64,000 nucleotides of DNA, taken from contig NZ_JAAUOE010000001.1 of assembly GCF_017114915.1 (NCBI RefSeq), forward strand, positions 191,283 to 255,282, given 5' to 3'. This DNA comes from Pseudomonas frederiksbergensis (GTDB lineage: Bacteria; Pseudomonadota; Gammaproteobacteria; Pseudomonadales; Pseudomonadaceae). Under the pieces are notes generated by a model. The model was given only the letters and a program-made list of their open reading frames with translations, was not told the DNA's origin and did no database searches. This document shows, piece by piece, positions 8,311 to 17,339 of this stretch (positions are counted from its first letter, which is position 1; each line of letters starts with the position of its first letter). The translations under genes and the position numbers were made by a program.

Positions 8311-9852
8311 ATGACAACTCCCCTTGGCCTCGGGGCTTTTCCCCTCCGTCGTACCTTCGGCGTTCTGACCGCCAGCTTGCTGTCCTTTTCCGTCAACGCT
8401 GCGACGTTGACCCGTGATAACGGCGCCGCCGTGGGCGACAACCAGAACTCGCAAACCGCCGGCGCGACCGGGCCGGTGCTGTTGCAAGACGTGCAACTGA
8501 TCCAGAAACTCCAGCGTTTTGACCGCGAACGCATTCCCGAACGTGTGGTGCATGCCCGTGGCACGGGCGCACATGGCACCTTCACGGTGACCGATGACCT
8601 CAGTGACCTGACCAAGGCCAAGGTATTCGCCGGCGGCCAGAGCACACCGGTATTTGTGCGCTTTTCCGCGGTGGTCCATGGCAACCATTCGCCGGAAACC
8701 CTGCGTGATCCGCGGGGGTTCGCCACCAAGTTCTACACCGCAGATGGCAACTGGGACCTGGTCGGCAACAATTTTCCGACCTTTTTCATCCGTGACGCGA
8801 TCAAGTTTCCAGACATGGTCCATGCCTTCAAGCCAGACCCGCGCACCAACCTTGACGACGACTCCCGTCGTTTCGATTTCTTCTCCCATGTTCCGGAAGC
8901 CACTCGCACCTTGACCGAGTTGTATTCCAACTCCGGCACGCCAGCCAGTTATCGGGAGATGGATGGCAACGGTGTACATGCCTACAAGTTGGTTAACGCC
9001 AAAGGCGATGTTCACTATGTGAAGTTTCACTGGAAAAGTTTGCAGGGAATAAAAAATCTCGACCCCAAAGAAGTTACCCATGTTCAAGGTCAAGACTACA
9101 GTCATATGACCAATGACTTGGTTACCCACATTAATAAGGGGGACTTTCCGAAGTGGGACTTGTACGTTCAGGTTATAAAACCGCAAGATTTGTCCAAGTT
9201 TGATTTCGATCCACTGGACGCGACCAAGATCTGGCCCGGTATACCTGAGCGAAAAGTTGGACAAATGGTGTTGAACCGTAATCCGGCGAATGTATTCCAG
9301 GAAACCGAACAAGTGGCCATGGCGCCAGCCAATCTGGTGCCCGGTATCGAACCTTCGGAAGATCGCTTATTGCAGGGGAGAGTGTTCTCGTATGCCGATA
9401 CCCAACTGTATCGCCTGGGGGCTAACGCGCTGCAGTTGCCGATCAACGCACCCAAAATCGCCGTGAACAACGGTAACCAGGATGGCGCGATGAACCTCGG
9501 CGCCAGCAGCACGGGGGTGAATTACCAGCCGAGCCGTCTGCTATCCCGTGAAGAGCCGCAAACCGCGCGTTACAGCCAGGCGACCCTGTCGGGCAGCACG
9601 CAGCAGGCGAAGATTCAGCGTGAGCAGAACTTCAAGCAGGCCGGCGATCTGTATCGCTCGTTCAACCAGAAGGAACGTCAGGATCTGATCGACAGCTTCG
9701 GCGGCTCCCTGGCCACCACCGATGACGAGAGCAAGCACATCATCCTGTCCTTCCTCTACAAGGCCGACCCGGAATACGGGACCGGGGTGACCAAAGTAGC
9801 CAAGGGTGATCTGGCACGGGTCAAGGCGCAGGCGGCCAAACTGCTCGACTGA
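8311..9852 (+). CDS. katB: Periplasmic catalase KatB
   Basis: A 513-residue clade catalase that converts hydrogen peroxide to water and oxygen. An N-terminal signal peptide ending near SVNAA predicts export. The catalytic His81 lies in VVHARG, the distal Asn in GNNFPTFFIRD (about residue 153), and the haem-ligand Tyr361 in RVFSYADTQ. GAGGAAA precedes the ATG at 8311; the longer frame from 8242 has no matching upstream sequence. It is followed by ankB, the conserved partner of peroxide-inducible katB in Pseudomonas. The central stretch, roughly 8980-9300, is visibly more AT-rich and uses rarer codons than the ends. Confidence 0.95.
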   Translation: MTTPLGLGAFPLRRTFGVLTASLLSFSVNAATLTRDNGAAVGDNQNSQTAGATGPVLLQDVQLIQKLQRFDRERIPERVVHARGTGAHGTFTVTDDLSDLTKAKVFAGGQSTPVFVRFSAVVHGNHSPETLRDPRGFATKFYTADGNWDLVGNNFPTFFIRDAIKFPDMVHAFKPDPRTNLDDDSRRFDFFSHVPEATRTLTELYSNSGTPASYREMDGNGVHAYKLVNAKGDVHYVKFHWKSLQGIKNLDPKEVTHVQGQDYSHMTNDLVTHINKGDFPKWDLYVQVIKPQDLSKFDFDPLDATKIWPGIPERKVGQMVLNRNPANVFQETEQVAMAPANLVPGIEPSEDRLLQGRVFSYADTQLYRLGANALQLPINAPKIAVNNGNQDGAMNLGASSTGVNYQPSRLLSREEPQTARYSQATLSGSTQQAKIQREQNFKQAGDLYRSFNQKERQDLIDSFGGSLATTDDESKHIILSFLYKADPEYGTGVTKVAKGDLARVKAQAAKLLD

Positions 9853-9867
9853 TCCATCTGCCTGAAG

Positions 9868-9889
9868 CGGGACCTCATGCGAGGTCCCG
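9868..9889 (+). other. Intercistronic hairpin between katB and ankB
   Basis: A perfect 9-bp stem, CGGGACCTC / GAGGTCCCG, with an ATGC loop starts 16 nt after the katB stop and ends 9 nt before the ankB ribosome site. There is no T tract. It looks more like an attenuating or mRNA-stabilising hairpin than a full terminator. Confidence 0.6.
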
Positions 9890-9909
9890 TCTGATCAAGG
9901 AGTTCCACC

Positions 9910-10464
9910 ATGCGTTTTTATCTGTCTGTGTTTCTGGCGTGCTGGTCGCTCAGTGTGCTCGCCGGGCCTGATGCGCAAGTCTCGAAGGACCCCGAAGCGC
10001 TGAAAGCCCAATTGCAGGATTACTATTTCGATGCCGCTCGACGGGGTGATGTGCCGATGCTCGAGACCTTCATCGACGCCGGCTATTCCCTTGATACCCG
10101 CGACAGCAAGGGGTACACCGCCCTGATTCTGGCCGCCTATCACGGCCAGAGCGCCGCCGTGGAGCGTTTGCTCGCGGCCGGGGCGGATGCCTGCGCCCAG
10201 GATCAACGCGGCAATACGGCGCTGATGGGGGCGATTTTCAAGGGAGAACTGCAAATCGCTCGAACCCTGCTGGCCACCCATTGCAGCCCCGACCAACGCA
10301 ACGGCGCCGGGCAGACTGCCGCGATGTATGCCGGGTTGTTCAAACGCGTCGAGTTGCTCGACGCACTCAAGGCCAAAGGGGCAGACATGAACGCCGAGGA
10401 TCCGTTGGGCAACAGCGCCGCGCGTCTGGCCAGCGGTGAAATCCGCACGGCGGCGCCGCGCTGA
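9910..10464 (+). CDS. ankB: Ankyrin repeat protein AnkB
   Basis: A 184-residue exported ankyrin-repeat protein. The first 20 residues (MRFYLSVFLACWSLSVLAG) form a signal peptide. About four ankyrin units follow, with DSKGYTALILAAYHGQSAAVERLLAAGADA and QRGNTALMGAIFKGELQIARTLL as the clearest. In P. aeruginosa, AnkB is co-transcribed with KatB and is needed for full periplasmic catalase activity; the same role is inferred here. AAGGAG sits just before the ATG, directly downstream of the intercistronic hairpin. Confidence 0.92.
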   Translation: MRFYLSVFLACWSLSVLAGPDAQVSKDPEALKAQLQDYYFDAARRGDVPMLETFIDAGYSLDTRDSKGYTALILAAYHGQSAAVERLLAAGADACAQDQRGNTALMGAIFKGELQIARTLLATHCSPDQRNGAGQTAAMYAGLFKRVELLDALKAKGADMNAEDPLGNSAARLASGEIRTAAPR

Positions 10465-10509
10465 TCCGCGCCAGCTGAGCTATCATCGCGGTTTTTGCCG
10501 GGAGTTCAG

Positions 10510-11877
10510 ATGGCCAAGGCCAAGCGCATGTACGGCTGCACCGAGTGCGGTTCAACCTTCCCCAAGTGGGCCGGCCAGTGCGGCGAATGCGGGGCCTGGA
10601 ACACACTGACCGAAACCATGGTGGAGAGTGGCGGCGCCGCAGCCCCCAGCGGTCGCACCGGTTGGACCGGCCAGCAGGCGCAGATCAAGACCCTGGCCGA
10701 AGTCAGTGTCGAAGAGATTCCGCGTTTTTCCACGGCGTCCGGCGAGCTGGATCGCGTTCTGGGCGGCGGCTTGGTCGATGGCTCGGTGGTGTTGATCGGT
10801 GGTGATCCGGGTATCGGCAAGTCAACTATTTTGCTGCAAACCTTGTGCAACCTCGCCAAGAGCATGCCGGCACTGTATGTCACCGGCGAAGAATCCCAGC
10901 AGCAGGTGGCCATGCGCGCCCGGCGCTTGGGCTTGCCTCAGGATCAGCTGCGGGTGATGACTGAAACCTGCATCGAAACCATCATTGCCACCGCCCGGGT
11001 CGAAAAGCCCAAGGTGATGGTGATCGACTCGATCCAGACGATTTTCACCGAGCAACTGCAATCGGCACCGGGCGGCGTGTCGCAGGTTCGGGAAAGCGCA
11101 GCGTTGTTGGTGCGTTATGCCAAGCAGAGCGGCACCGCGATTTTCCTGGTCGGTCACGTGACAAAAGAAGGCGCCTTGGCCGGGCCGCGCGTGCTGGAGC
11201 ACATGGTCGATACGGTTCTGTATTTCGAAGGCGAATCCGATGGGCGCCTGCGTTTGCTGCGGGCGGTGAAAAACCGTTTCGGCGCGGTGAATGAATTGGG
11301 CGTGTTCGGCATGACCGACAAAGGCCTGAAAGAAGTCTCCAACCCTTCGGCGATTTTTCTGACCCGCGCCCAGGAAGAAGTCCCGGGCAGCGTGGTCATG
11401 GCTACGTGGGAAGGCACCCGGCCGATGCTGGTGGAAGTCCAGGCGTTGGTGGACGACAGCCATCTGGCCAACCCGCGCCGGGTGACGCTCGGTCTGGATC
11501 AGAATCGCCTGGCCATGTTGTTGGCGGTTTTGCACCGCCATGGCGGCATCCCGACCCACGATCAGGACGTGTTCCTCAACGTGGTCGGCGGGGTGAAGGT
11601 CCTGGAAACCGCTTCCGACCTGGCCTTGATGGCAGCGGTCATGTCCAGTTTGCGCAACCGGCCGCTGCCCCATGATCTGCTGGTGTTCGGCGAAGTCGGG
11701 TTATCGGGTGAAGTGCGCCCGGTGCCGAGTGGCCAAGAGCGCTTGAAAGAGGCGGCCAAGCACGGCTTCAAGCGCGCCATCGTGCCCAAGGGCAACGCGC
11801 CGAAAGAGCCGCCGCCGGGGTTGCAGATCATTGCCGTGACGCGGCTGGAACAGGCCCTCGACGCACTGTTCGAATAA
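10510..11877 (+). CDS. radA: DNA repair protein RadA
   Basis: RadA (455 aa) is a RecA-like ATPase that drives branch migration and processing of recombination intermediates. It has an N-terminal zinc finger (CTECG...CGECG), Walker A GDPGIGKST at residues 98-106, and the RadA-specific KNRFG motif near residue 254. The C-terminal Lon-like domain includes FGEVGLSGEVRPV. The start at 10510 has GGAG upstream; the frame extends five codons further without support. It converges with mapZ. Confidence 0.97.
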   Translation: MAKAKRMYGCTECGSTFPKWAGQCGECGAWNTLTETMVESGGAAAPSGRTGWTGQQAQIKTLAEVSVEEIPRFSTASGELDRVLGGGLVDGSVVLIGGDPGIGKSTILLQTLCNLAKSMPALYVTGEESQQQVAMRARRLGLPQDQLRVMTETCIETIIATARVEKPKVMVIDSIQTIFTEQLQSAPGGVSQVRESAALLVRYAKQSGTAIFLVGHVTKEGALAGPRVLEHMVDTVLYFEGESDGRLRLLRAVKNRFGAVNELGVFGMTDKGLKEVSNPSAIFLTRAQEEVPGSVVMATWEGTRPMLVEVQALVDDSHLANPRRVTLGLDQNRLAMLLAVLHRHGGIPTHDQDVFLNVVGGVKVLETASDLALMAAVMSSLRNRPLPHDLLVFGEVGLSGEVRPVPSGQERLKEAAKHGFKRAIVPKGNAPKEPPPGLQIIAVTRLEQALDALFE

Positions 11878-11907
11878 GCATGTGAGCGCAATCCCTGTAG
11901 AAAGCAA

Positions 11908-12276
11908 TCAGGCTTCGATCAGCGCTCCCAACTCCCGCTCCAGTTCCTCGGGATCGCCGAGGTTCAGCTCGACCAGCCGCCTCAGGTGTTCGATCGATTC
12001 GAGCCCGATATTCAGGCAGACAAAACCCAGCTGGCCGTGGTCATCATGGGCCAGCTGCACGTCCATTCGGATCTCGGCCTCGTTGTTTAAATGGACATCG
12101 GCTGCGAAGGGCTGGCTGGCGTCGCCTGACCAGGACTCGGGACGCTGGATCAGCAGGCCCTTGAGCGACAGGTCGAGCAATTGCACCGACCAACGCTGCC
12201 CGTTCTGGCTCAGCTCGGTTCGGGCATCGAAAGCAATACGCTTGAAACGGCGGCGATCGGAATGCTGTTCGCTCAT
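11908..12276 (-). CDS. mapZ: PilZ-domain c-di-GMP receptor (MapZ)
   Basis: A 122-residue single-domain PilZ protein. The c-di-GMP-binding motifs are RRRFKR near the N-terminus and DLSLKG (D/NxSxxG) about 30 residues later. The C-terminal segment ESIEHLRRLVELNLGDPEELEREL closely resembles what I recall of P. aeruginosa PA4608/MapZ, and radA and cstA flank it in both. MapZ binds the chemotaxis methyltransferase CheR1 when loaded with c-di-GMP and alters flagellar motor switching. The start at MSEQHSDRRRFKR has AGGGG upstream; the longer frame from 12294 is less likely. Confidence 0.9.
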   Translation of the reverse strand: MSEQHSDRRRFKRIAFDARTELSQNGQRWSVQLLDLSLKGLLIQRPESWSGDASQPFAADVHLNNEAEIRMDVQLAHDDHGQLGFVCLNIGLESIEHLRRLVELNLGDPEELERELGALIEA

Positions 12277-12433
12277 GGTCTGACCCCTGTGCATGGTGCA
12301 ATGACTATAGACCGGGCTTGGCGTCAGCCGCCACGGACATTGCGCCAGACCAACGTTGGGGGTGGCCTTTGAGGCCAGTAGCGCTAAACTCCGGATGGCT
12401 GTCTTTCTTGTCCACTCTGGCTGGAATCATAAA

Positions 12434-14500
12434 ATGAAAAATAATAATAGCCTGCTACGCCACTTACCCTGGCTGCTGGTGGCAGTCTTGGGAGCGTGCG
12501 CCCTGGGCGTAGTGGCATTGCGCCGAGGCGAGGCGATCAACGCCTTGTGGATCGTGGTTGCTGCCGTGGCCATTTATCTGGTTGCGTATCGCTATTACAG
12601 CCTGTTCATCGCTAACAATGTGATGCAACTTGATTCGCGTCGGGCTACCCCCGCCGTGCTCAACAATGACGGTCTGGACTATGTGCCGACCAACAAACAC
12701 ATTCTCTTCGGTCACCACTTTGCGGCCATCGCCGGCGCGGGGCCGCTGGTTGGTCCGGTGTTGGCGGCGCAGATGGGCTATCTCCCCGGCACGCTATGGC
12801 TGATTGCCGGCGTGGTGCTGGCCGGTGCAGTTCAGGATTTCATGGTCCTGTTCATGTCCACCCGCCGCAACGGCCGTTCCCTGGGCGACATGGTCCGTGA
12901 AGAGATGGGCCGCATCCCCGGGACCATCGCGCTGTTCGGTTGTTTCCTGATCATGATCATCATCCTCGCGGTGCTGGCGCTGATCGTGGTCAAGGCCCTG
13001 GCCGAAAGCCCGTGGGGTATTTTCACCGTAATGGCGACGATCCCGATCGCGATGTTCATGGGCATCTACATGCGCTACATCCGTCCGGGCCGCATCGGTG
13101 AAATCTCGGTGATCGGCGTGGCGTTGCTGCTGGGTTCGATCTGGCTGGGTGGGCAGATTGCCGCTGACCCGGTGTGGGCCAAGGCGTTCAGCTTTACCGG
13201 GGTTCAGATCACCTGGATGCTGATCGGCTACGGGTTCGTGGCGGCGGTATTGCCGGTGTGGCTGATCCTCGCCCCTCGCGATTACCTGTCCACCTTCCTC
13301 AAGATCGGCACCATCGTTGCGCTCGCGATCGGCATCCTGATCACCATGCCCGAGCTGAAAATGCCGGCACTGACCCAGTTCATCGACGGCACCGGGCCGG
13401 TATGGAAGGGAGGGTTGTTCCCGTTCCTGTTCATCACCATCGCCTGTGGCGCGGTGTCCGGTTTCCATGCGCTGATCTCCTCCGGCACCACGCCGAAGTT
13501 GCTGGATAACGAAGTCAACGCCCGCTATATCGGTTACGGCGGCATGCTGATGGAGTCCTTCGTGGCGATCATGGCGATGGTGGCCGCTTCGGTGATCGAG
13601 CCAGGCGTCTACTTCGCCATGAACAGCCCGCCAGCGGTCGTCGGCGGTGACGTGGTGGCTGTGGCCCAAGCCGTCAGCGGCTGGGGGTTTGCGATCACCC
13701 CGGAAGCGCTGCAAGCGGTGGCCAAGGACATCGGTGAAACCACCATCCTGGCCCGTGCCGGCGGTGCGCCGACCCTGGCGGTGGGTATCGCGCAGATCCT
13801 GCACAGTGTGCTGCCGGGCGAAAACACCATGGCGTTCTGGTACCACTTCGCGATCCTGTTCGAAGCGCTGTTCATCCTGACCGCGGTGGACGCCGGCACC
13901 CGTGCCGGGCGTTTCATGCTGCAGGACTTGCTCGGCTCCTTCGTCCCGGCGCTCAAACGCACCGAGTCCTGGACCGCCAACCTGATCGCCACCGCCGGCT
14001 GTGTGGCGATGTGGGGCTGGTTGTTGTATCAGGGCGTGATCGATCCGCTGGGTGGCATCAACACCTTGTGGCCACTGTTCGGTATCTCCAACCAGATGCT
14101 GGCCGGTATCGCGCTGATGCTCGGCACCGTCGTGCTGATCAAAATGAAACGCCAACGCTACGTCTGGGTGACCATGCTGCCGGCGCTGTGGCTGCTGATC
14201 TGCACCACCACCGCAGGCTTCATCAAGCTGTTCGACGCCAACCCGGCGATCGGTTTCCTGGCGCTGGCGAAGAAATACAGCGATGCGTTGGCCAACGGGC
14301 AGATCCTGGCCCCGGCCAAGAGCATCGAGCAGATGCAGCATGTGATTTTCAACGCCTACACCAACGCAACGCTGACCGCGCTGTTCCTGTTCGTGGTGTT
14401 CAGCATCCTGTTCTATGCGCTCAAGGTCGGCACTGCCGCCTGGGGTAAAAAAGAACGCACGGATAAAGAATCGCCATTCCAGGCCCAACCGGATGCGTAA
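12434..14500 (+). CDS. cstA: Carbon starvation protein CstA (peptide/pyruvate transporter)
   Basis: A 688-residue membrane protein with about 16-18 hydrophobic segments. The signatures NKHILFGHHFAAIAGAGPLVGP and SGFHALISSGTTPK are diagnostic of CstA. The family imports peptides and/or pyruvate, and is induced on carbon limitation. The start at MKNNNSLLRHLPW gives the standard Pseudomonas length; the frame opens earlier at 12356 but that part is not conserved. It is followed after 15 nt by a YbdD/YjiX gene and then yjiA, the usual cstA-ybdD-yjiA arrangement. Confidence 0.95.
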   Translation: MKNNNSLLRHLPWLLVAVLGACALGVVALRRGEAINALWIVVAAVAIYLVAYRYYSLFIANNVMQLDSRRATPAVLNNDGLDYVPTNKHILFGHHFAAIAGAGPLVGPVLAAQMGYLPGTLWLIAGVVLAGAVQDFMVLFMSTRRNGRSLGDMVREEMGRIPGTIALFGCFLIMIIILAVLALIVVKALAESPWGIFTVMATIPIAMFMGIYMRYIRPGRIGEISVIGVALLLGSIWLGGQIAADPVWAKAFSFTGVQITWMLIGYGFVAAVLPVWLILAPRDYLSTFLKIGTIVALAIGILITMPELKMPALTQFIDGTGPVWKGGLFPFLFITIACGAVSGFHALISSGTTPKLLDNEVNARYIGYGGMLMESFVAIMAMVAASVIEPGVYFAMNSPPAVVGGDVVAVAQAVSGWGFAITPEALQAVAKDIGETTILARAGGAPTLAVGIAQILHSVLPGENTMAFWYHFAILFEALFILTAVDAGTRAGRFMLQDLLGSFVPALKRTESWTANLIATAGCVAMWGWLLYQGVIDPLGGINTLWPLFGISNQMLAGIALMLGTVVLIKMKRQRYVWVTMLPALWLLICTTTAGFIKLFDANPAIGFLALAKKYSDALANGQILAPAKSIEQMQHVIFNAYTNATLTALFLFVVFSILFYALKVGTAAWGKKERTDKESPFQAQPDA

Positions 14501-14515
14501 CCTGAGGATTGCACC

Positions 14516-14713
14516 ATGTTCAATGACCTGAGTCGCCTCGGTAAATACCTCGGTCAGGCCGCACGCCTGATGGTCGGCATGCCCGACTACGACACCTACG
14601 TCGAGCATATGCAAACCAAACACCCGGACAAACCGGTGATGAGCTACGAGATGTTCTTTCGCGAACGTCAGGAGGCCCGCTACGGTGGCAAGGGTGGACC
14701 GAAGTGCTGTTGA
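14516..14713 (+). CDS. YbdD/YjiX family small protein
   Basis: A 65-residue soluble protein ([26 protein letters not shown]) with the C-terminal motif [19 protein letters not shown]. Members of this family are nearly always encoded directly after cstA or the paralogous pyruvate transporter, and the pair is required for transport in several bacteria. GAGG precedes the ATG. A double-cysteine ending (KCC) is typical. Confidence 0.9.
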   Translation: MFNDLSRLGKYLGQAARLMVGMPDYDTYVEHMQTKHPDKPVMSYEMFFRERQEARYGGKGGPKCC

Positions 14714-14738
14714 TGCACGCGGTTTAGGCAACACTCCA

Positions 14739-14808
14739 CTGTAGGAGCACGGCTTGCCGGCAAAGGTGATCTTCAGGACGCTTTCGCCGGCAAACCTGGC
14801 TCCTACAG
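14739..14808. repeat. REPIN-like inverted repeat
   Basis: The outer ends CTGTAGGAG and CTCCTACAG enclose two GGCTTGCCGGC-like or TCGCCGGCAA-like inner arms. It is the Pseudomonas REPIN layout. A run of T follows at once (14810-14815), so it may also attenuate transcription between the YbdD gene and yjiA. Confidence 0.8.
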
Positions 14809-14834
14809 CTTTTTTGCGTCCGGGAGACCTTATT

Positions 14835-15806
14835 TTGTTAGCACCAATCCCTGTCACGATCCTCAGCGGCTTCCTCGGCGCGGGTAAAACCACCTTGCTG
14901 CGCCACCTGCTCAAAGCCGAGCACGGCCTGAAAATCGCGGTGATCGAAAACGAATTCAGTGATGCCGGCATCGACACCCAACTGTTGGGCGACGAGCCGG
15001 TGCAAGTGATGACGCTGTCCAACGGCTGTGTCTGTTGCACCATCCACACCGATTTGACCAAAGCGCTGTATCTGCTGCTGGAGCGCCTGGACAGCGGCGA
15101 AATCGCCTTCGACCGCCTGGTGATCGAATGCACCGGTCTGGCCGACCCAGCCCCGGTGGCGCAAACCTTTTTCATCGACGAAGAGCTGCGCGAGCGTTAC
15201 CTCCTCGACGGCATCATCACCTTGGTGGACGCGGCTCACGCCGACCTGCACCTGACCCAGACCATCGCCCAGGCGCAGATCGGTTTTGCCGACCGCTTGC
15301 TGGTGAGCAAACGGGATCTGGTGGATGAGCCGACCTTCACCGCCCTCAGCGAGCGACTGACCCGCATCAACCGTCGCGCGCCGATTCGCGTGGTCGAGCA
15401 CGGCAAGATCGATCTGGCCGAACTGCTCGACGTGCGCGGCTTCAACCTCAATGCCGACCTCGGTGGCGGTGTGAGTTTGCGCCCGGTGAGCAAAGCACCG
15501 TCCATCGACCGCATCTCCAGCCTGGTGCTGCGTACCGACAAGCCGCTGGATATCGACAAACTCAGCGAGTTCATGAACGAACTGCTGGAAGACCATGGCA
15601 AGCAACTGCTGCGCTACAAAGGTGTTTTGAACATCCTTGGCGAGCCACGGCGCATGGTGTTTCAGGGCGTGCTGAAACTCTACGGCTTCGACTGGGACAC
15701 CGAGTGGGCAGACGATGACACGCGCGAAAGCGTGATCGTGTTCATTGCCGATGATTTGCCGCAAGAGAAGATTCGCGAAGGTTTTGCGCGGGTCGCGGCG
15801 GATTGA
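14835..15806 (+). CDS. yjiA: CobW/COG0523 family GTPase YjiA
   Basis: A 323-residue G3E-family P-loop GTPase of the metal-chaperone-like COG0523 group. Walker A is GFLGAGKTTLL near residue 10. The metal-binding CxCC motif appears as NGCVCC near residue 63, followed by ECTGLADP. The conserved start LAPIPVTILSGFLG is reached only with a TTG codon at 14835, which has GGGAGA about eight bases upstream. An ATG-initiated frame from 14754 would translate the REPIN. YjiA may support metal or nucleotide-dependent function of the CstA system; its physiological partner is unknown. Confidence 0.88.
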   Translation: MLAPIPVTILSGFLGAGKTTLLRHLLKAEHGLKIAVIENEFSDAGIDTQLLGDEPVQVMTLSNGCVCCTIHTDLTKALYLLLERLDSGEIAFDRLVIECTGLADPAPVAQTFFIDEELRERYLLDGIITLVDAAHADLHLTQTIAQAQIGFADRLLVSKRDLVDEPTFTALSERLTRINRRAPIRVVEHGKIDLAELLDVRGFNLNADLGGGVSLRPVSKAPSIDRISSLVLRTDKPLDIDKLSEFMNELLEDHGKQLLRYKGVLNILGEPRRMVFQGVLKLYGFDWDTEWADDDTRESVIVFIADDLPQEKIREGFARVAAD

Positions 15807-15830
15807 ATAGGTGTTCGTCGGTGATGACAC

Positions 15831-15856
15831 CTTCGCGGGCAAGCCTCGCCCGCGAT
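15831..15856. repeat. Single REP-like element
   Basis: CTTCGCGGGCAAGCCTCGCCCGCGA forms a short hairpin between the converging yjiA and GntR genes. It is one half of the REPIN found elsewhere in the window. Confidence 0.65.
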
Positions 15857-15862
15857 GGCGAT

Positions 15863-16555
15863 TTAACCGGCAACACAACAATCCAGGCGGGGGACATAAC
15901 CGGAGTTCAGCAATATTTGCTCAAGATGATCCAGGTGCCGGTTCATCAGTATTTCGGCCATCGCAACATCCCCACGTTCCACGGCATCGACAATCTCCGC
16001 ATGCTCCTGCCATCCGCAATAATCACTTGTCTGAGCGTCATACTGCGCAATCGCCAGCGAAATCAGCGGCACCAGGCTGCCAAGAAAATGCGCCAGCGGT
16101 GCATTTCCTGCCATTTCGGCCAGTTGCAAGTGGAACTCTCCCGATAACCGAATCGATGGACCACGCTCCTTACATTGGCGTTCGCTGTCGATCAAGGCAC
16201 GCAGGCGTTTCAGGTTTTGCGCACGAGGCTGCCGGCAGGCAAGTTTCACCAGCGTGATTTCGGTCAGTCGCCGTGCGTGAAGGGTCTGACGGGTTTGCTC
16301 GGCATCTGGTGCGGCAACCCGGGGACGATGATTGGTCCGCAGGATGATGATTTGCTGATGGGACAGCTGCGTCAGCACACTACGAATGTCACTGCGCCTG
16401 GCACCGAACATCTGCGCCAGACTATCTTCGGTAAAGCGACTGGCCGCATTGATGCGCTGTTCGAGAATGGCGTCGAAGATCCGCGAATGGAGATTTTCCA
16501 CCGACGGGCGAAAGGGCAGGGCAACAAGAGTTTGTGGCGAGGCGAAGCTGTTCAT
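15863..16555 (-). CDS. GntR family regulator with FCD domain (second of a tandem pair)
   Basis: A 230-residue protein with an N-terminal winged helix (about residues 25-75, FTEDSLAQMFGARRSDIRSVLTQL) and a C-terminal FCD ligand-binding domain. The FCD part keeps the histidines of the metal/ligand site (FHLQLAE, EHAEIVDA, MNRHLDHLE). The helix-turn-helix is less canonical than that of its neighbour. The start MNSFASPQTL has GGAG eight bases upstream. It follows the first GntR gene by 26 nt and dctA before that, on the same strand. Its effector and target are unknown. Confidence 0.85.
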   Translation of the reverse strand: MNSFASPQTLVALPFRPSVENLHSRIFDAILEQRINAASRFTEDSLAQMFGARRSDIRSVLTQLSHQQIIILRTNHRPRVAAPDAEQTRQTLHARRLTEITLVKLACRQPRAQNLKRLRALIDSERQCKERGPSIRLSGEFHLQLAEMAGNAPLAHFLGSLVPLISLAIAQYDAQTSDYCGWQEHAEIVDAVERGDVAMAEILMNRHLDHLEQILLNSGYVPRLDCCVAG

Positions 16556-16581
16556 GGCCTTTCTCCAGTTCGAAGAGGGGG

Positions 16582-17286
16582 TCAACTGCCGAGGTGATCG
16601 TCCGGAATATTCAATTCGATGCCCATCCGCTGGCCTTCGCGAAGGATGTGCCGACGCATCTCGGCGCTGGCCTGGGCGCTGTTTTTGCTGCGTATCGCTC
16701 GCACCACGGCTTCGTTTTCTTCAAGGCGTTCAGCCAGATGCTCCGGAGAATTGCGCAGCACGTCGGCGCTTTGCTTGAGGGCATTGCTGGTCTGCTGCAC
16801 CACGCTCTGGAAAATCGGGTTCGAGGTCAGGGCGAACAACTCTTCGTGGAACGCGATGTAGGCGTTCACGCCGGCCTCGCTGTCGTTGGCCTCCAAGGCT
16901 TCGCGCATGTCCATCAGGGTCAGGCGCAGTTGCCCGACTTCCTTGCTGCTGATGGACTGCGCCACCAGGCCGACAATGAACGGTTCGAGGGTGTAGCGCA
17001 GTTGCAGCACGTCTTCCAGGCTGGCCCCGGCTACCGCGCTGTCGTGGCTTTGGCTGTCGTTGAGATTGGCCTCCAGCACCACCACGCCTTTGCCCGGCAT
17101 GGAACGCACCAGGCCGAGGGTTTCCAGCACGATCACCGCTTCGCGCAGGCTCGGGCGGCTGATGCCCAGTTGTTCGGCCAGTTCGCGCTGGCCCGGCAGC
17201 ATTTCGCCGGAACGCCACTGACCACGGGCCAGCGCGGCCCGAAGTTTTTCTACCACCGAATTTACAACGGTTGACGAGGTAATCAC
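16582..17286 (-). CDS. FadR-type GntR regulator (first of a tandem pair)
   Basis: A 234-residue regulator. The winged helix is textbook FadR-subfamily: SGEMLPGQRELAEQLGISRP, then SLREAVIVLETLGLV and MPGKGVVV. The FCD domain (about residues 85-225) has the first metal-site His (FHEELFAL) and the last (MRRHI). The usual EH of the middle helix reads EEN, so the metal site may be incomplete. A GTG start at 17286 is favoured by GGAG seven bases upstream; the frame continues upstream without a ribosome site. It lies 53 nt downstream of dctA and is a likely local regulator of that carrier, through repeated GGTCTTACC sites. Confidence 0.87.
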   Translation of the reverse strand: MITSSTVVNSVVEKLRAALARGQWRSGEMLPGQRELAEQLGISRPSLREAVIVLETLGLVRSMPGKGVVVLEANLNDSQSHDSAVAGASLEDVLQLRYTLEPFIVGLVAQSISSKEVGQLRLTLMDMREALEANDSEAGVNAYIAFHEELFALTSNPIFQSVVQQTSNALKQSADVLRNSPEHLAERLEENEAVVRAIRSKNSAQASAEMRRHILREGQRMGIELNIPDDHLGS

Positions 17287-17339
17287 TGTTCGCTCCAGGT
17301 CGTGATGAATGTGCCTGCCCGTGGGCAGGCACACGTTGT

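Noticed and set aside
12794..15175. A 793-codon open frame on the minus strand opposite cstA, the YbdD gene and yjiA
   Set aside because: It is antisense to three well-supported genes, has the Arg/His/Gln-rich composition of high-GC shadow frames, and has no recognisable motif.
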